Positions 6,823-15,525 of a stretch of DNA of 64,000 nt are shown here, one piece after another. The stretch is from an uncultured Eubacteriales bacterium (GTDB taxonomy: Bacteria; Bacillota; Clostridia; Oscillospirales; UBA644): contig URFZ01000003.1 of NCBI GenBank assembly GCA_900547165.1, forward strand, positions 62,001 through 126,000, read 5' to 3'. The notes under the pieces are model-generated. The model had not been told where the DNA came from. It did no database searches and saw only the letters and a list, made by a program, of their open reading frames with translations. Made by a program: the position numbers and the translations under genes. How positions within the stretch are numbered: the stretch's first letter is position 1; each line of letters starts with the position of its first letter.

Positions 6823-8018
6823 GGCATATCAGAAGAAAAATAACGCTTGCCGTTCTCGGCACGATGCTTATCGTCTTTTTAACGCTGCTGACCACGGTCA
6901 ACGTTTTAATTCCCGAATACCTGACGGCGGAGGCGCGAAAAGCCATACTTCTGGAAGATGAACGCAAGTCTCCGGTTCCTTTTGACAAAGCGAAAGACGA
7001 AGAAGAAGATGATGAGGAGGACGAGGAGCATTTTCTTACTCCGAGCGTCCGATACCTTGAAATCGAAGGGGAACTTTTTGAGCCCGAGCATCTCTCAAAA
7101 GCCGAATATCAACTTAGGGATTACTGTCGCAAAGAGAAGCCTGCCGCCGACGAATTTCATACGCTGAAAACCGGCGGCAGCCGCTTTGTGTTCCGCATAA
7201 CAAGAGGTGAGGACGACGGACACAACGACGCGTTTTCATACATACTTTACGTCGATATTGGCGCGGTAATGCAATATGCGGATTACCTGAATGCCGCGTT
7301 TTTTGCGATACTTGTCGTTTTGACAGTTCTTGTATGTCTCTTTGGGTGGAACCTCGGAGGGTATGTGGAAAAAGCGCACGAATCGCAGAAATGGTTTTTT
7401 CAGAACGTATCGCACGAACTTAAAACGCCGATGATGGCGGTTCAGGGCTGCGCGGAGGGAATCCATACCGGCGTTTTGGAGCCAAAGGAAGCGTCAAGAA
7501 TCATTCTTGAAGAAAACGAACAGATGTCCCACCTGATTGAGGAGCTTCTTGCGCTCTCACGTTTGGAGGCGGGGCAGTTTAAGTCGGACTTTCATTCGGC
7601 GGATGCGAGAGAGCTTCTCTATGACTGTCTGCGCGGCGCGGAGCATATTGCGGAACAAAAAAAACTGCGTATTACGCCGTGCTTTGCGGACAAACCCGTT
7701 TTGGTAAACTGCGATGAAATACAGCTTCGCCGCGCTTTCACAAACATTATCTCAAACGCTCTGCGCTACGCAAAAAGCGATATCCGGTTAGAATGCGCGG
7801 AAGAAAAAGGCAAAGCCGTTATCCGCATACGCGACGACGGCGAAGGCATTGAGCCCGAACTTCTTCCCCATATTTTCGACCGTTTTTTCAGCGCCCGCAA
7901 GGACGGAACGGGGATAGGTCTTGCCCTTGTAAAGGAAATTGTGACAATGCACAAGGGCACGGTACGCGCGACGAACGACAACGGAGCCGTGTTTGAGATC
8001 ATTCTGCCCGTTAAATAA
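6819..8018 (+). CDS. Sensor histidine kinase with acidic extracytoplasmic patch
   Basis: This 399-residue membrane kinase starts at the ATG overlapping the regulator stop, preceded by GGGGACGGGG. Helices at about 8-30 and 157-180 bracket a ~125-residue external domain. That domain contains an uninterrupted acidic run at residues 60-70 (DEEEDDEEDEE). The dimerisation/phosphotransfer box FFQNVSHELKTPMMAVQG has His199; the ATPase domain shows NIISNALRYA, DDGEGIEPE, DRFFSARKDGTGIGLALVKEI. No clear HAMP domain lies between helix 2 and the H-box. PhoQ has a comparable acidic surface that senses divalent cations and cationic peptides, but homology there is not implied. Confidence 0.93.
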   Translation: MRHIRRKITLAVLGTMLIVFLTLLTTVNVLIPEYLTAEARKAILLEDERKSPVPFDKAKDEEEDDEEDEEHFLTPSVRYLEIEGELFEPEHLSKAEYQLRDYCRKEKPAADEFHTLKTGGSRFVFRITRGEDDGHNDAFSYILYVDIGAVMQYADYLNAAFFAILVVLTVLVCLFGWNLGGYVEKAHESQKWFFQNVSHELKTPMMAVQGCAEGIHTGVLEPKEASRIILEENEQMSHLIEELLALSRLEAGQFKSDFHSADARELLYDCLRGAEHIAEQKKLRITPCFADKPVLVNCDEIQLRRAFTNIISNALRYAKSDIRLECAEEKGKAVIRIRDDGEGIEPELLPHIFDRFFSARKDGTGIGLALVKEIVTMHKGTVRATNDNGAVFEIILPVK

Positions 8019-8113
8019 ACGGGAAAACTTTACGGTCGGAGTTTACCGACGACTTTTCACGGAAATAATATTACTATGGTTAATAAAAATTCACAGCGAA
8101 AGGAACACCTTTT

Positions 8114-8704
8114 ATGAAAAAGATTCTTACTCTTACCATTGCTGCCGTTTTGGTATTTTCTCTCGTCTCCTGTGCGAAAAAAGACAAAGAAGACGTCACA
8201 ACGGGAACTTCCGCGGCGGATGTTCAGAAAAACGGTCCCAAAAGCGCATTGGAAATACTTGAAACCGTATGGAAAAAGTATTCGGCGGACGACAAATTTG
8301 CGGCAATGGGAGGCTCCGAGAAGAATATGAAGGAAGACGCTCCCGGTAAATTCGATCTCGGAGACGCGGAAGCCCTCGATTTCGAGCTCGGTTTCCCGAA
8401 AGCGGAAGTCGGCAAACTGGACGATGCCGCCTCGCTTCTGCATATGCTGAATCAAAACACTTTTACCTGCGGCGTATATCACGTCAAAAATTCCGCTGAC
8501 ATAGAAGCTCTTGCCGCCAAAATCAAAGACAATATTCTTGCGCGCAATTGGATGTGCGGTTTTCCCGAAAAACTTGTTATAATGACCGTCGGCGATTATA
8601 TCGTTTCTGTTTTCGGTGCCGCTGAGCTTATAAGCACCTTTACCGCAAAGCTCACTGATTCATACGGTTCCGTAAGACAGCTTTTCGATGTTCCCATCGC
8701 GTAA
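8114..8704 (+). CDS. Lipoprotein, DUF4358-like
   Basis: This 196-residue protein has a clear lipoprotein signal with VSC at Cys20 and no further membrane segment. The C-terminal half (CGVYHVKNSADIEALAAKIKDNI, then KLVIMTVGDYIVSVFGAAELI) resembles the DUF4358 lipoproteins, in which a short helix-rich domain is followed by a hydrophobic strand. Family assignment is from memory of these motifs, so it is tentative. An MBOAT acyltransferase begins ten bases after its stop, so it probably works with surface O-acylation. The ATG follows AAAGGAA. Confidence 0.7.
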   Translation: MKKILTLTIAAVLVFSLVSCAKKDKEDVTTGTSAADVQKNGPKSALEILETVWKKYSADDKFAAMGGSEKNMKEDAPGKFDLGDAEALDFELGFPKAEVGKLDDAASLLHMLNQNTFTCGVYHVKNSADIEALAAKIKDNILARNWMCGFPEKLVIMTVGDYIVSVFGAAELISTFTAKLTDSYGSVRQLFDVPIA

Positions 8705-8713
8705 AAAAGAACT

Positions 8714-10111
8714 ATGTTGTTTTCAAGTATAACGTTTTTGTACTGCTTTTTACCGTGCGTTCTGCTTGTATATTTCGTTGTTCCCGACCGTCTGAAAAAC
8801 TTTACTCTTCTTGCGGCGAGTCTGATTTTCTACGGTTGGGGAGAACCGAAATATCTTGTTTTTATGCTCTTATCGGTGACGCAGTCATATATCGCCGCTC
8901 TTTTGGTAGAGCGTTTTCGCGGAAAAAAACTCGCGAAACTTGCGCTTGCTCTTTCAGCTGTCGCAAGTCTCGGTCTGCTGGCGTACTGCAAGTATGCAGA
9001 CTTTTTTATCGAAAATTTCAATGCGGTAACGGGTCTTTCCGTGCCGCTCCTGAATATTGCGCTGCCCGTCGGCATCAGTTTTTATACATTTCAGATTTTA
9101 AGTTATGTTGTGGACGTTTATCGCGGCGATGTTCCCGCGCAGCGTAATTTTATCGATCTCGCAATGTATATTGCGATGTTTCCGCAACTGATTGCAGGTC
9201 CGATCGTTCGCTATTCCGACATTGCGGGAAGCCTGAAAAACCGAAAGACTACGCTTGCCGACGCATCAGAGGGAATCAGGCGTTTTTCAATCGGACTCGC
9301 AAAAAAAATTCTTCTTGCAAATTCCGCGGCGCTGCTCGTATCCGAATTTAAGGCGTACAATGAAAAAACCGTGCTGTTCTATTGGCTGTACGCTTTGGCG
9401 TATATGCTGCACATTTATTTTGATTTTTCGGGATATTCTGATATGGCGATAGGCTTGGGACGAATCTTCGGCTTCCGATTTTCCGAAAACTTCAATTATC
9501 CGTATATTTCCGCAAGTATCACGGAGTTTTGGCGCCGCTGGCACATTTCTCTCGGCGGTTGGTTCCGCGACTATCTTTATATTCCGCTCGGCGGAAACCG
9601 CGTAAAGCCTTTCAGACACGTCATTAACATTCTTATCGTTTGGGCGGCTACGGGCTTCTGGCACGGAGCATCGTGGAATTTTGTGTTGTGGGGGATTCTC
9701 TACGCGGCGCTTTTACTGTTTGAAAAGTATGTTTTACATCCGAAGATACGGTTTGCGGTGCCGATGCATATTTATACGCTGCTGTTTGTCATGCTCGGAT
9801 TTGTCCTGTTTGACTCGGCAAGCGTCACGGACGCGTTCGCAAGTTTCAAGGCGCTGTTCGGCTTCGGCGGAATCCCCGCCGCTGATACCGCCTCGCTGTA
9901 TTATCTGAAAAGCAACATCGTGCTGCTTGTTGTCGCCGTAATCGGCGCGACGCCTTTACCGAAACTTCTTTACGAAAAAATCGGTTTACGAAAATACGGC
10001 GGTAAAATTCTTGCGGTCGTAACACCGTTGGCGGCGCTCGCCTCCGTTGCGTTATGCACGGCGTATCTTATCGACGGATCGTTTAACCCGTTTGTTTATT
10101 TCAGATTTTAA
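8714..10111 (+). CDS. MBOAT family membrane-bound O-acyltransferase (AlgI/PatA-like)
   Basis: This 465-residue polytopic membrane protein carries the MBOAT features: PQLIAGPIVRYSDI, DFSGYSDMAIGLGRIFGF, EFWRRWHISLGGWFRDYLYIPLGGNR with His277, and ATGFWHGASWNFVLWG with the catalytic His317. These enzymes pass an acyl (usually acetyl) group across the membrane for O-acylation of surface polymers such as peptidoglycan, alginate or secondary wall polysaccharide. The DHHW protein encoded next is the usual partner that finishes the transfer. The substrate cannot be named from the sequence; no polymer synthase gene is adjacent. Confidence 0.94.
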   Translation: MLFSSITFLYCFLPCVLLVYFVVPDRLKNFTLLAASLIFYGWGEPKYLVFMLLSVTQSYIAALLVERFRGKKLAKLALALSAVASLGLLAYCKYADFFIENFNAVTGLSVPLLNIALPVGISFYTFQILSYVVDVYRGDVPAQRNFIDLAMYIAMFPQLIAGPIVRYSDIAGSLKNRKTTLADASEGIRRFSIGLAKKILLANSAALLVSEFKAYNEKTVLFYWLYALAYMLHIYFDFSGYSDMAIGLGRIFGFRFSENFNYPYISASITEFWRRWHISLGGWFRDYLYIPLGGNRVKPFRHVINILIVWAATGFWHGASWNFVLWGILYAALLLFEKYVLHPKIRFAVPMHIYTLLFVMLGFVLFDSASVTDAFASFKALFGFGGIPAADTASLYYLKSNIVLLVVAVIGATPLPKLLYEKIGLRKYGGKILAVVTPLAALASVALCTAYLIDGSFNPFVYFRF

Positions 10112-10146
10112 CTTACTTTTCCGCACATATTTATAAAGGGTACACT

Positions 10147-11247
10147 ATGAAAAAAATCCAACAAATACTGACTTTGACGTTACCTCTCGGTTTTATCGCC
10201 GTTTTTGCCGTTTGGTTTCTGCTTTCGCCGGAGGTTGACGAATCGCGAACCGAAAGGCGGCTTCTTGCAAAACGTCCGACGCTGTCTTTTTCATCCGTTG
10301 CCGACGGAAGTTTTATGAACGGCTTTGAAAAATACATGCTTGACCAGTTTCCCATGCGAGACGGTTTTCGAACGTTGAAAGCCGTCGCCGCCACAAAAGT
10401 GTTTGCGCAGAAAGATAATAACGGGCTGTATTCCGTCGGCGACCATCTCGCAAAGCTTGATTTTCCGACAAAACCGTCGTCCGTCGATCATGCAGCGCAA
10501 CGTTTTCGGTATGTCTATGAAAACTACCTTAACAAACACGAAATAAAAACATATCTGAGCGTAATTCCCGACAAAAACACCTTTCTCGCCTCAAAAAACG
10601 GCTATCCTGATAAAGACTTCAACGAGATTGTATCCCGTTTGCGCAAGAACTTTCCCGAAGCCGGTTATATTGATATTTTCGGGCTTCTTTCAGCCGATGA
10701 TTTCTATTTTACGGACTTGCATTGGCGACAGGAAAAAATACTGGATGTCGCCGCCGAAATCTCGAGAAAAATGGGGGCGAAACCTATCGGAGAATATGAA
10801 ACGCACGATGCGGGAATCAATTTTTACGGGGTTTCCTACGGGCAGGCAGCGTTGCCGCACGCGGCTGAACGGCTAAAATATATCGACAATGCCGTTATAC
10901 GCGGATTGAAAGTATATAATGCCGAAACCGCGTCGGAGATTCCTGTTTACGACCTTAAAGCGGCTGCGGGACGCGACCCGTACGAGATGTTTCTCGGCGG
11001 CGCCCGTTCGATAATCACCATCAAAAACCCGTCTGCCGAAAGAGAGCGTAAGATAGTTGTTTTCCGCGATTCGTTCGGAAGCAGTATTGCGCCGCTTCTT
11101 GCGCAGGGGTATTCCGAAATAATACTTGTCGATATTCGCTATATATCCCCGTCGGCGCTCGCAAAACTCATTGATTTTTCGCAGATCGACGACGCGCTTT
11201 TCCTGTACTCCGCATCGGTCATCAACAACAGCGAAACGATTAAATAA
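10147..11247 (+). CDS. DHHW (AlgX/AlgJ-like) extracytoplasmic O-acetylation protein
   Basis: This 366-residue protein has one N-terminal membrane segment (about 8-26) and a large external domain. The diagnostic block FYFTDLHWRQ (TDLHW at 189-193, a variant of DHHW) supplies the catalytic Asp/His, and VVFRDSFGSS (Ser309) the nucleophile of this SGNH-hydrolase-like fold. The family takes acyl groups handed over by the MBOAT partner and attaches them to an external polymer. It follows the MBOAT gene by 35 bases and ends the operon before a strong terminator. Confidence 0.9.
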   Translation: MKKIQQILTLTLPLGFIAVFAVWFLLSPEVDESRTERRLLAKRPTLSFSSVADGSFMNGFEKYMLDQFPMRDGFRTLKAVAATKVFAQKDNNGLYSVGDHLAKLDFPTKPSSVDHAAQRFRYVYENYLNKHEIKTYLSVIPDKNTFLASKNGYPDKDFNEIVSRLRKNFPEAGYIDIFGLLSADDFYFTDLHWRQEKILDVAAEISRKMGAKPIGEYETHDAGINFYGVSYGQAALPHAAERLKYIDNAVIRGLKVYNAETASEIPVYDLKAAAGRDPYEMFLGGARSIITIKNPSAERERKIVVFRDSFGSSIAPLLAQGYSEIILVDIRYISPSALAKLIDFSQIDDALFLYSASVINNSETIK

Positions 11248-11316
11248 GAACCGCATATCCACCAAAAGAGGAAAGCCCGTCACAAAGATTCAGTTTAATT
11301 ACCCCGAAAAGGGAAG

Positions 11317-11350
11317 GAGGCTGTAAAAACCGCAAGGTTTTTACAGCCTC
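11317..11350. terminator. Strong terminator between convergent genes
   Basis: A perfect 15-bp stem (11317-11331 with 11336-11350) is capped by a GCAA tetraloop and followed by TGATTTATTT. It lies between the end of the + strand acylation operon and the end of the - strand cdaA operon and may serve the + strand mainly. Confidence 0.85.
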
Positions 11351-11390
11351 TGATTTATTTCAAAACCGAAATATTTGCCGACCGAAAAAC

Positions 11391-11798
11391 TCAATTACAA
11401 AGCTCATCGTTATATCCGTCGGGTAAAATCTCCGAAATATACGCCTTTGTTCCGAAGGATTTATTGAAAAAGCGAAGCCCGATATAATAGGGGATAAGCA
11501 GGGCGATCGCAAAAATAACAAGCCAACGGTGAAGAAGAAACAGAGCATATCCTGCCGCAAGTATTAAGAGCGGCGTAAGAAACATATACGCCAGAACGCC
11601 GAGCGCCGAACCGTCATTTTCGATATAAACGCGAACGGTATCACCGATTTTTGCGCCAACGGTGTTCGGAACATTCATTCTTATTTCTTTTTTATTGCAG
11701 ACGGATGCCGTCGGACAATGCTCGCACGACGCGGGTCGTTTGGTTCTGACAACAACCGTGTTGCCTTTGATTTTTTCAACAGTTCCGACAACGGTCAT
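11391..11798 (-). CDS. RseC/MucC family membrane protein
   Basis: This 135-residue protein has the RseC layout: an N-terminal beta-rich domain with a cysteine cluster (CEHCPTASVC, Cys25, 28, 34), the conserved GDTVRVYIE segment, and two membrane helices (about 68-85 and 88-107, AYMFLTPLLILAAGYALFLL). RseC proteins take part in redox control of SoxR or in electron transfer linked to Rnf-like systems; in Clostridia the role is not settled. The start overlaps the stop of the FAD oxidoreductase gene (ATGA), implying a shared transcript and probably a shared redox task. Confidence 0.88.
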   Translation of the reverse strand: MTVVGTVEKIKGNTVVVRTKRPASCEHCPTASVCNKKEIRMNVPNTVGAKIGDTVRVYIENDGSALGVLAYMFLTPLLILAAGYALFLLHRWLVIFAIALLIPYYIGLRFFNKSFGTKAYISEILPDGYNDELCN

Positions 11799-13318
11799 AT
11801 GTTTCTCTCCAATATAGCTTCCGCAACTTTTATTCCGTCTACGGCTGAACTTGTTATACCGCCGGAATAGCCCGCACCCTCACCGCAGGGGTAAAGTCCC
11901 GCACAACCGACGGATTCAAGCGTTTGCGGATTGCGGAGAATACGCAGGGGAGCAGAGGTTCTTGTTTCAACACCTGTCAGAACAGCCTGTCCGTCGCTGT
12001 AAATCCGTTTTCCGAACTCTATAAGACCTGTTTTGAGCATATCCGAAACAGACTTCGGAAACAGAGTGTTAAAGTCACAAAACTCCGTTCCGGGTAAAAA
12101 TGTGGGTTTGATATGTCCGAAACTTTTTGATGTATCGTCGTTCAAGAAATCTTTAAGCAGGGAAGCGGGAGCTTTGCCGTTTCCGAGACGAAAAGCGGTT
12201 TGTTCCAACTTACATTGAAAATCAAGACCTTTTTGCGGACTGTCAAACGAGACGGAAGCAAGCATTGCGGAGTTTGCGTTTCTGCCGTCTCTTGCGTGAT
12301 AACTCATTCCGTTTGTTACTGTTCCGTCGGGCTCCGATGAAGCATTGATGACGTAGCCGCCGGGACACATGCAGAATGTGTACGCAGCACAGCCTTTCGC
12401 CTTATCAAAAACTTTTGAGAATGAATAATCCGCGGCAGGCAGCATATCCGCAAAATCACCGTACATGGCATGATTGATATCTTCCTGCAAATGTTCCATA
12501 CGAAAACCGACAGAAAACGGTTTAGGCGCGATTTGAAGAGGCTGTTCAAGCAGCATACGGTATGTGTCACGCGCGCCGTTTCCCACGGCGAGAACACAGA
12601 TACCGCAGTTGTACCGTTCGCCGTTAAGAAATACGCTGTTTATCCTATTTTCCGAAAGATCAAGTCCGGTCAGTTTTGTCTGAAAACGGACTTCGCCGCC
12701 GAGACGTATTATTTCTTTTCGCATATTGCGAACAACTTTTCGGAGAATGTCGGTTCCGACGTGAGGTTTTGCATTTTTGAGAATATCGGGGTCTGCGCCG
12801 AACCTCACAAACGTTTCCAGCACAAAGCGGCATCTCGGATCTGTTATCCTTGTTACAAGTTTGCCGTCGGAAAAAGAGCCTGCTCCGCCTTCGCCGAACT
12901 GAACGTTTGAATCAGGGCAGATTGCGCCGCCGTTCCAGAACATTTGAACATCCTCCGCTCGGCGGTCAACGTCTTTACCGCGCTCAACAATTATGGGCTT
13001 TGCGCCGTTAAGCGCCAGTATATATGCGCAAAAAAGCCCCGCGGGTCCCATGCCGACAACAAGCGGGCGCGCACTCTTATATGCTTTTTCGGGAGAAAAT
13101 GAATAATCGCAAGTATTAACGGCATTCGGAATGTCATCCGCCGTTTCTATCACAAAGGAATATACGTATTTTATGTCCGACCGTTTTCTTGCGTCGATTG
13201 ACTTCCTGTATACGGAAACGGGTACGGAAACATCAAGTCCGAGTTTTTTCCGTACCCGTTCGATAACAGAAGCCTCAGCCTCGCGAACGGAGGCGGATAT
13301 GCCCTGTATTATTTTCAT
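11795..13318 (-). CDS. FAD-dependent oxidoreductase (COG2509-like)
   Basis: This 507-residue flavoprotein has an N-terminal domain of about 80 residues (KIIQGISASVREAEASVIERV), a Rossmann motif VVGMGPAGLFCAYIL at 87-101, and conserved blocks FGEGGAGSFSDGKLVTR, RMEHLQEDINHAMYG, CMCPGGYVINASSEPDG and a C-terminal GEGAGYSGGITSSAVDG. These identify the large group of uncharacterised dehydrogenases related to HI0933/COG2509. The substrate is unknown. It overlaps ybbR upstream and rseC downstream by four bases each, so all four genes are translationally linked. Confidence 0.9.
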   Translation of the reverse strand: MKIIQGISASVREAEASVIERVRKKLGLDVSVPVSVYRKSIDARKRSDIKYVYSFVIETADDIPNAVNTCDYSFSPEKAYKSARPLVVGMGPAGLFCAYILALNGAKPIIVERGKDVDRRAEDVQMFWNGGAICPDSNVQFGEGGAGSFSDGKLVTRITDPRCRFVLETFVRFGADPDILKNAKPHVGTDILRKVVRNMRKEIIRLGGEVRFQTKLTGLDLSENRINSVFLNGERYNCGICVLAVGNGARDTYRMLLEQPLQIAPKPFSVGFRMEHLQEDINHAMYGDFADMLPAADYSFSKVFDKAKGCAAYTFCMCPGGYVINASSEPDGTVTNGMSYHARDGRNANSAMLASVSFDSPQKGLDFQCKLEQTAFRLGNGKAPASLLKDFLNDDTSKSFGHIKPTFLPGTEFCDFNTLFPKSVSDMLKTGLIEFGKRIYSDGQAVLTGVETRTSAPLRILRNPQTLESVGCAGLYPCGEGAGYSGGITSSAVDGIKVAEAILERNI

Positions 13319-14580
13319 TGCAGTTCCACGCTTACATAGTATTTATCAAGAATTCCCACGGGAACCCCGGATTTATTCGTTATAACGACTCTGTATTGTC
13401 CGCGCTCGTTCTTTTCGTTGAAGTTTATCGAATAGTGCAGGGAATTTATCGTTATATCATTGATTTTGTTTGAACGAACTTTTACATTCAGTTTTTGCGA
13501 TGTAACATGTGCCGTCGCGCCGTTCGGCGTTTGCGTATATGTGAACAAATCGTTCATTTCACTTTGTGTCAAAACCAAAGTTTTGGTATGCGCTCCGTTC
13601 AGTTGAACTGTGACGGAAACCGAGTTGTCGGGAGCTACAAACGTTACGCCATCAATCGTCGGGTAAATCATTTCAATTGTTCTGGAACCTGTCCCGAGTT
13701 CGGAAACGTCAAACTGACCGAGACTTATTCTGTCACCGAGTGCATCAAGCGTTTCTTCGTCGCCCTGAACCGTTACCGTTGCCGGATCGCAGATTATGTT
13801 TGCATACGAACTTTCGTCACCGCCGTATATGTTCACAACGTCAACAGTCAACGGAAGCGTTCGCCTGTATACAACTTTTAACTTTGTCTGAATCTCGTTT
13901 ACATCAAGCGTCAGATATTTCATTTCAACGGGGTTTCCGTCTTTATCAAAAAGGGAAATCGCCGACTGCGTATTGATGTCGGTATTGCTGAGAGCCAGGT
14001 CAACGGTCGTGGACGCGCTTGCAATCGTTCTGACGATTTCGGCAGGGCCGGTAACCGTGACCTTTTTCGGAGTTATGTTTTCCTCAACCGCCTCATATCC
14101 GTCCGCAAGGGAGTTTTCATATTTGACTCCGACATCAAGCGTCTTGGCGGCTGTTTTCACAAATTCGATTTTTATGGACGAGGGACTGACGGAAGTACAT
14201 GTAACGTCGGAGTTCAGAACCGAAACGTTTACAGGCACTTCATATATACCGGCGGAAGCGATAGAATCAAAATTCAGCGTCGCAGAAATATCATCTGCAT
14301 TCAAAACAAGAAGTGCGGTTCTTCCGCCCTGAACTTTTACTTCGCAGGTAAAATTGGTGTCCGTCAGAAGCATCATCAATCCGTTGTTCCCGGGAACAGA
14401 GCCTTCGTAATGAATTTTTATCGGAACATTTCTGAACTCCGCGGAATTGGTCGGGTTTGCGTAATAAATTATTGCAAACCATGCAAAAACAGCAAGAATA
14501 ACAGAAATTATCTTCAAAAACCCGTTGCGTCTGATAAGGGAAGAGAACTTGGAGGACAGTGAAGTCAGGAACTTTTTCAT
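13315..14580 (-). CDS. cdaR: YbbR-domain protein, regulator of the diadenylate cyclase
   Basis: This 421-residue protein has one N-terminal membrane helix (about 22-41, ISVILAVFAWFAIIYY) and an external part built of four YbbR repeats of ~80 residues; the cues are RNVPIKI, VTVTGPAEIVRTIASA, VTVQGDEETLDAL and PNGATAHVTSQKLNV-type segments. YbbR proteins bind CdaA and tune c-di-AMP synthesis. Its start overlaps the cdaA stop (ATGA), and its length is typical. Confidence 0.93.
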   Translation of the reverse strand: MKKFLTSLSSKFSSLIRRNGFLKIISVILAVFAWFAIIYYANPTNSAEFRNVPIKIHYEGSVPGNNGLMMLLTDTNFTCEVKVQGGRTALLVLNADDISATLNFDSIASAGIYEVPVNVSVLNSDVTCTSVSPSSIKIEFVKTAAKTLDVGVKYENSLADGYEAVEENITPKKVTVTGPAEIVRTIASASTTVDLALSNTDINTQSAISLFDKDGNPVEMKYLTLDVNEIQTKLKVVYRRTLPLTVDVVNIYGGDESSYANIICDPATVTVQGDEETLDALGDRISLGQFDVSELGTGSRTIEMIYPTIDGVTFVAPDNSVSVTVQLNGAHTKTLVLTQSEMNDLFTYTQTPNGATAHVTSQKLNVKVRSNKINDITINSLHYSINFNEKNERGQYRVVITNKSGVPVGILDKYYVSVELQ

Positions 14581-15455
14581 TTGCTCTTCCTCCTCAATTT
14601 CTTTTCCGCTTTCTCGGCAGTTGCCGCCTCTTCATGAGAGGTAAGCAGATCTTTTTTCAGTTTTGTACGCAGGGTATCCGCAGTAAAATCACGGCGCAAA
14701 TCCCCCTCGCAGGCGACGGAAATTATTCCCGTTTCCTCCGAAACAACAACGACAATGGCGTCGGAAACTTCACTTATGCCTATCGCGGCTCTGTGCCTTG
14801 TTCCGAGATCGTTACCTATGCTACGCGTTGTAAGAGGCAAAAAGCAACCTGCCGCATGAATTCTGAAATCTCTGATAATAACGGCACCGTCGTGAAGCGG
14901 GGCTTTGTTGAAGAATATGTTGCAAAGAAGTTCAGCCACAATGGAACAGTCAAGAGAAATACCGGTCTTTATGATCTCGCCGAGTTTTGTCTCTCTTTCG
15001 ATAACAATAAGCGCACCGGTTTTGGTCTTTGAAAGTCTGTCAACGGCATCACACAACTGATCCACCGCATAGTCGCTTTCATCAAAGTTCATCATGCGGT
15101 CTTTTTTAATCTTCGCTATGTTCAAGCCCTTTCTTCCGATGTTTTCAAGTACGCTTCGCAGTTCGGGCTGAAATACGATAAGCATTGCAAGCATGCCGTA
15201 TTCAATGGTTTTATTCAGAATAAAGTGCGTGCCTGTCAATTTCAAAAGTTGCGATATATACAATAATGCAATCAGAATGATGATACCTTTCAATAACTGT
15301 GCGGCGCGCGTGTCCTTGATGAATTTCAGGACGTAATATATCATCAGAGACAGAATCGCTATATCAAGAATATCAAGCAACAGCAACCACGGCGACGAAA
15401 TCAGATTACTGAAAAACGACCCGATATTGCTCAAAAATTCAGCCATACTCTTCAC
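14577..15455 (-). CDS. cdaA: Membrane diadenylate cyclase
   Basis: This 292-residue protein makes the second messenger c-di-AMP from two ATP. Three N-terminal membrane helices (to about residue 95) precede a DisA_N catalytic domain with HDGAVIIRD (Asp-Gly-Ala at 189-191) and GTRHRAAIGISE (Arg-His-Arg at 220-222), the two ATP-binding motifs. The C-terminal tail is lysine-rich. It is paired with ybbR as in most Firmicutes, but the usual third gene glmM is replaced here by an FAD oxidoreductase and rseC. The start ATG is 66 bases below the end of the upstream gene. Confidence 0.96.
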   Translation of the reverse strand: MKSMAEFLSNIGSFFSNLISSPWLLLLDILDIAILSLMIYYVLKFIKDTRAAQLLKGIIILIALLYISQLLKLTGTHFILNKTIEYGMLAMLIVFQPELRSVLENIGRKGLNIAKIKKDRMMNFDESDYAVDQLCDAVDRLSKTKTGALIVIERETKLGEIIKTGISLDCSIVAELLCNIFFNKAPLHDGAVIIRDFRIHAAGCFLPLTTRSIGNDLGTRHRAAIGISEVSDAIVVVVSEETGIISVACEGDLRRDFTADTLRTKLKKDLLTSHEEAATAEKAEKKLRRKSK

Positions 15456-15496
15456 CCTTAAATACCGTTTATGCGGCTGTTCACCGCTCTTATTAT

Positions 15497-15525
15497 ATTT
15501 TAACAGTATTTATAGATAAAATCAA
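15497..15525 (-). promoter_or_regulatory. Probable promoter of the cdaA operon
   Basis: On the - strand, TTGATT (15525-15520) and TAAAAT (15502-15497) are 17 bases apart, 41 bases before the cdaA ATG and overlapping the end of the preceding gene. Confidence 0.5.
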
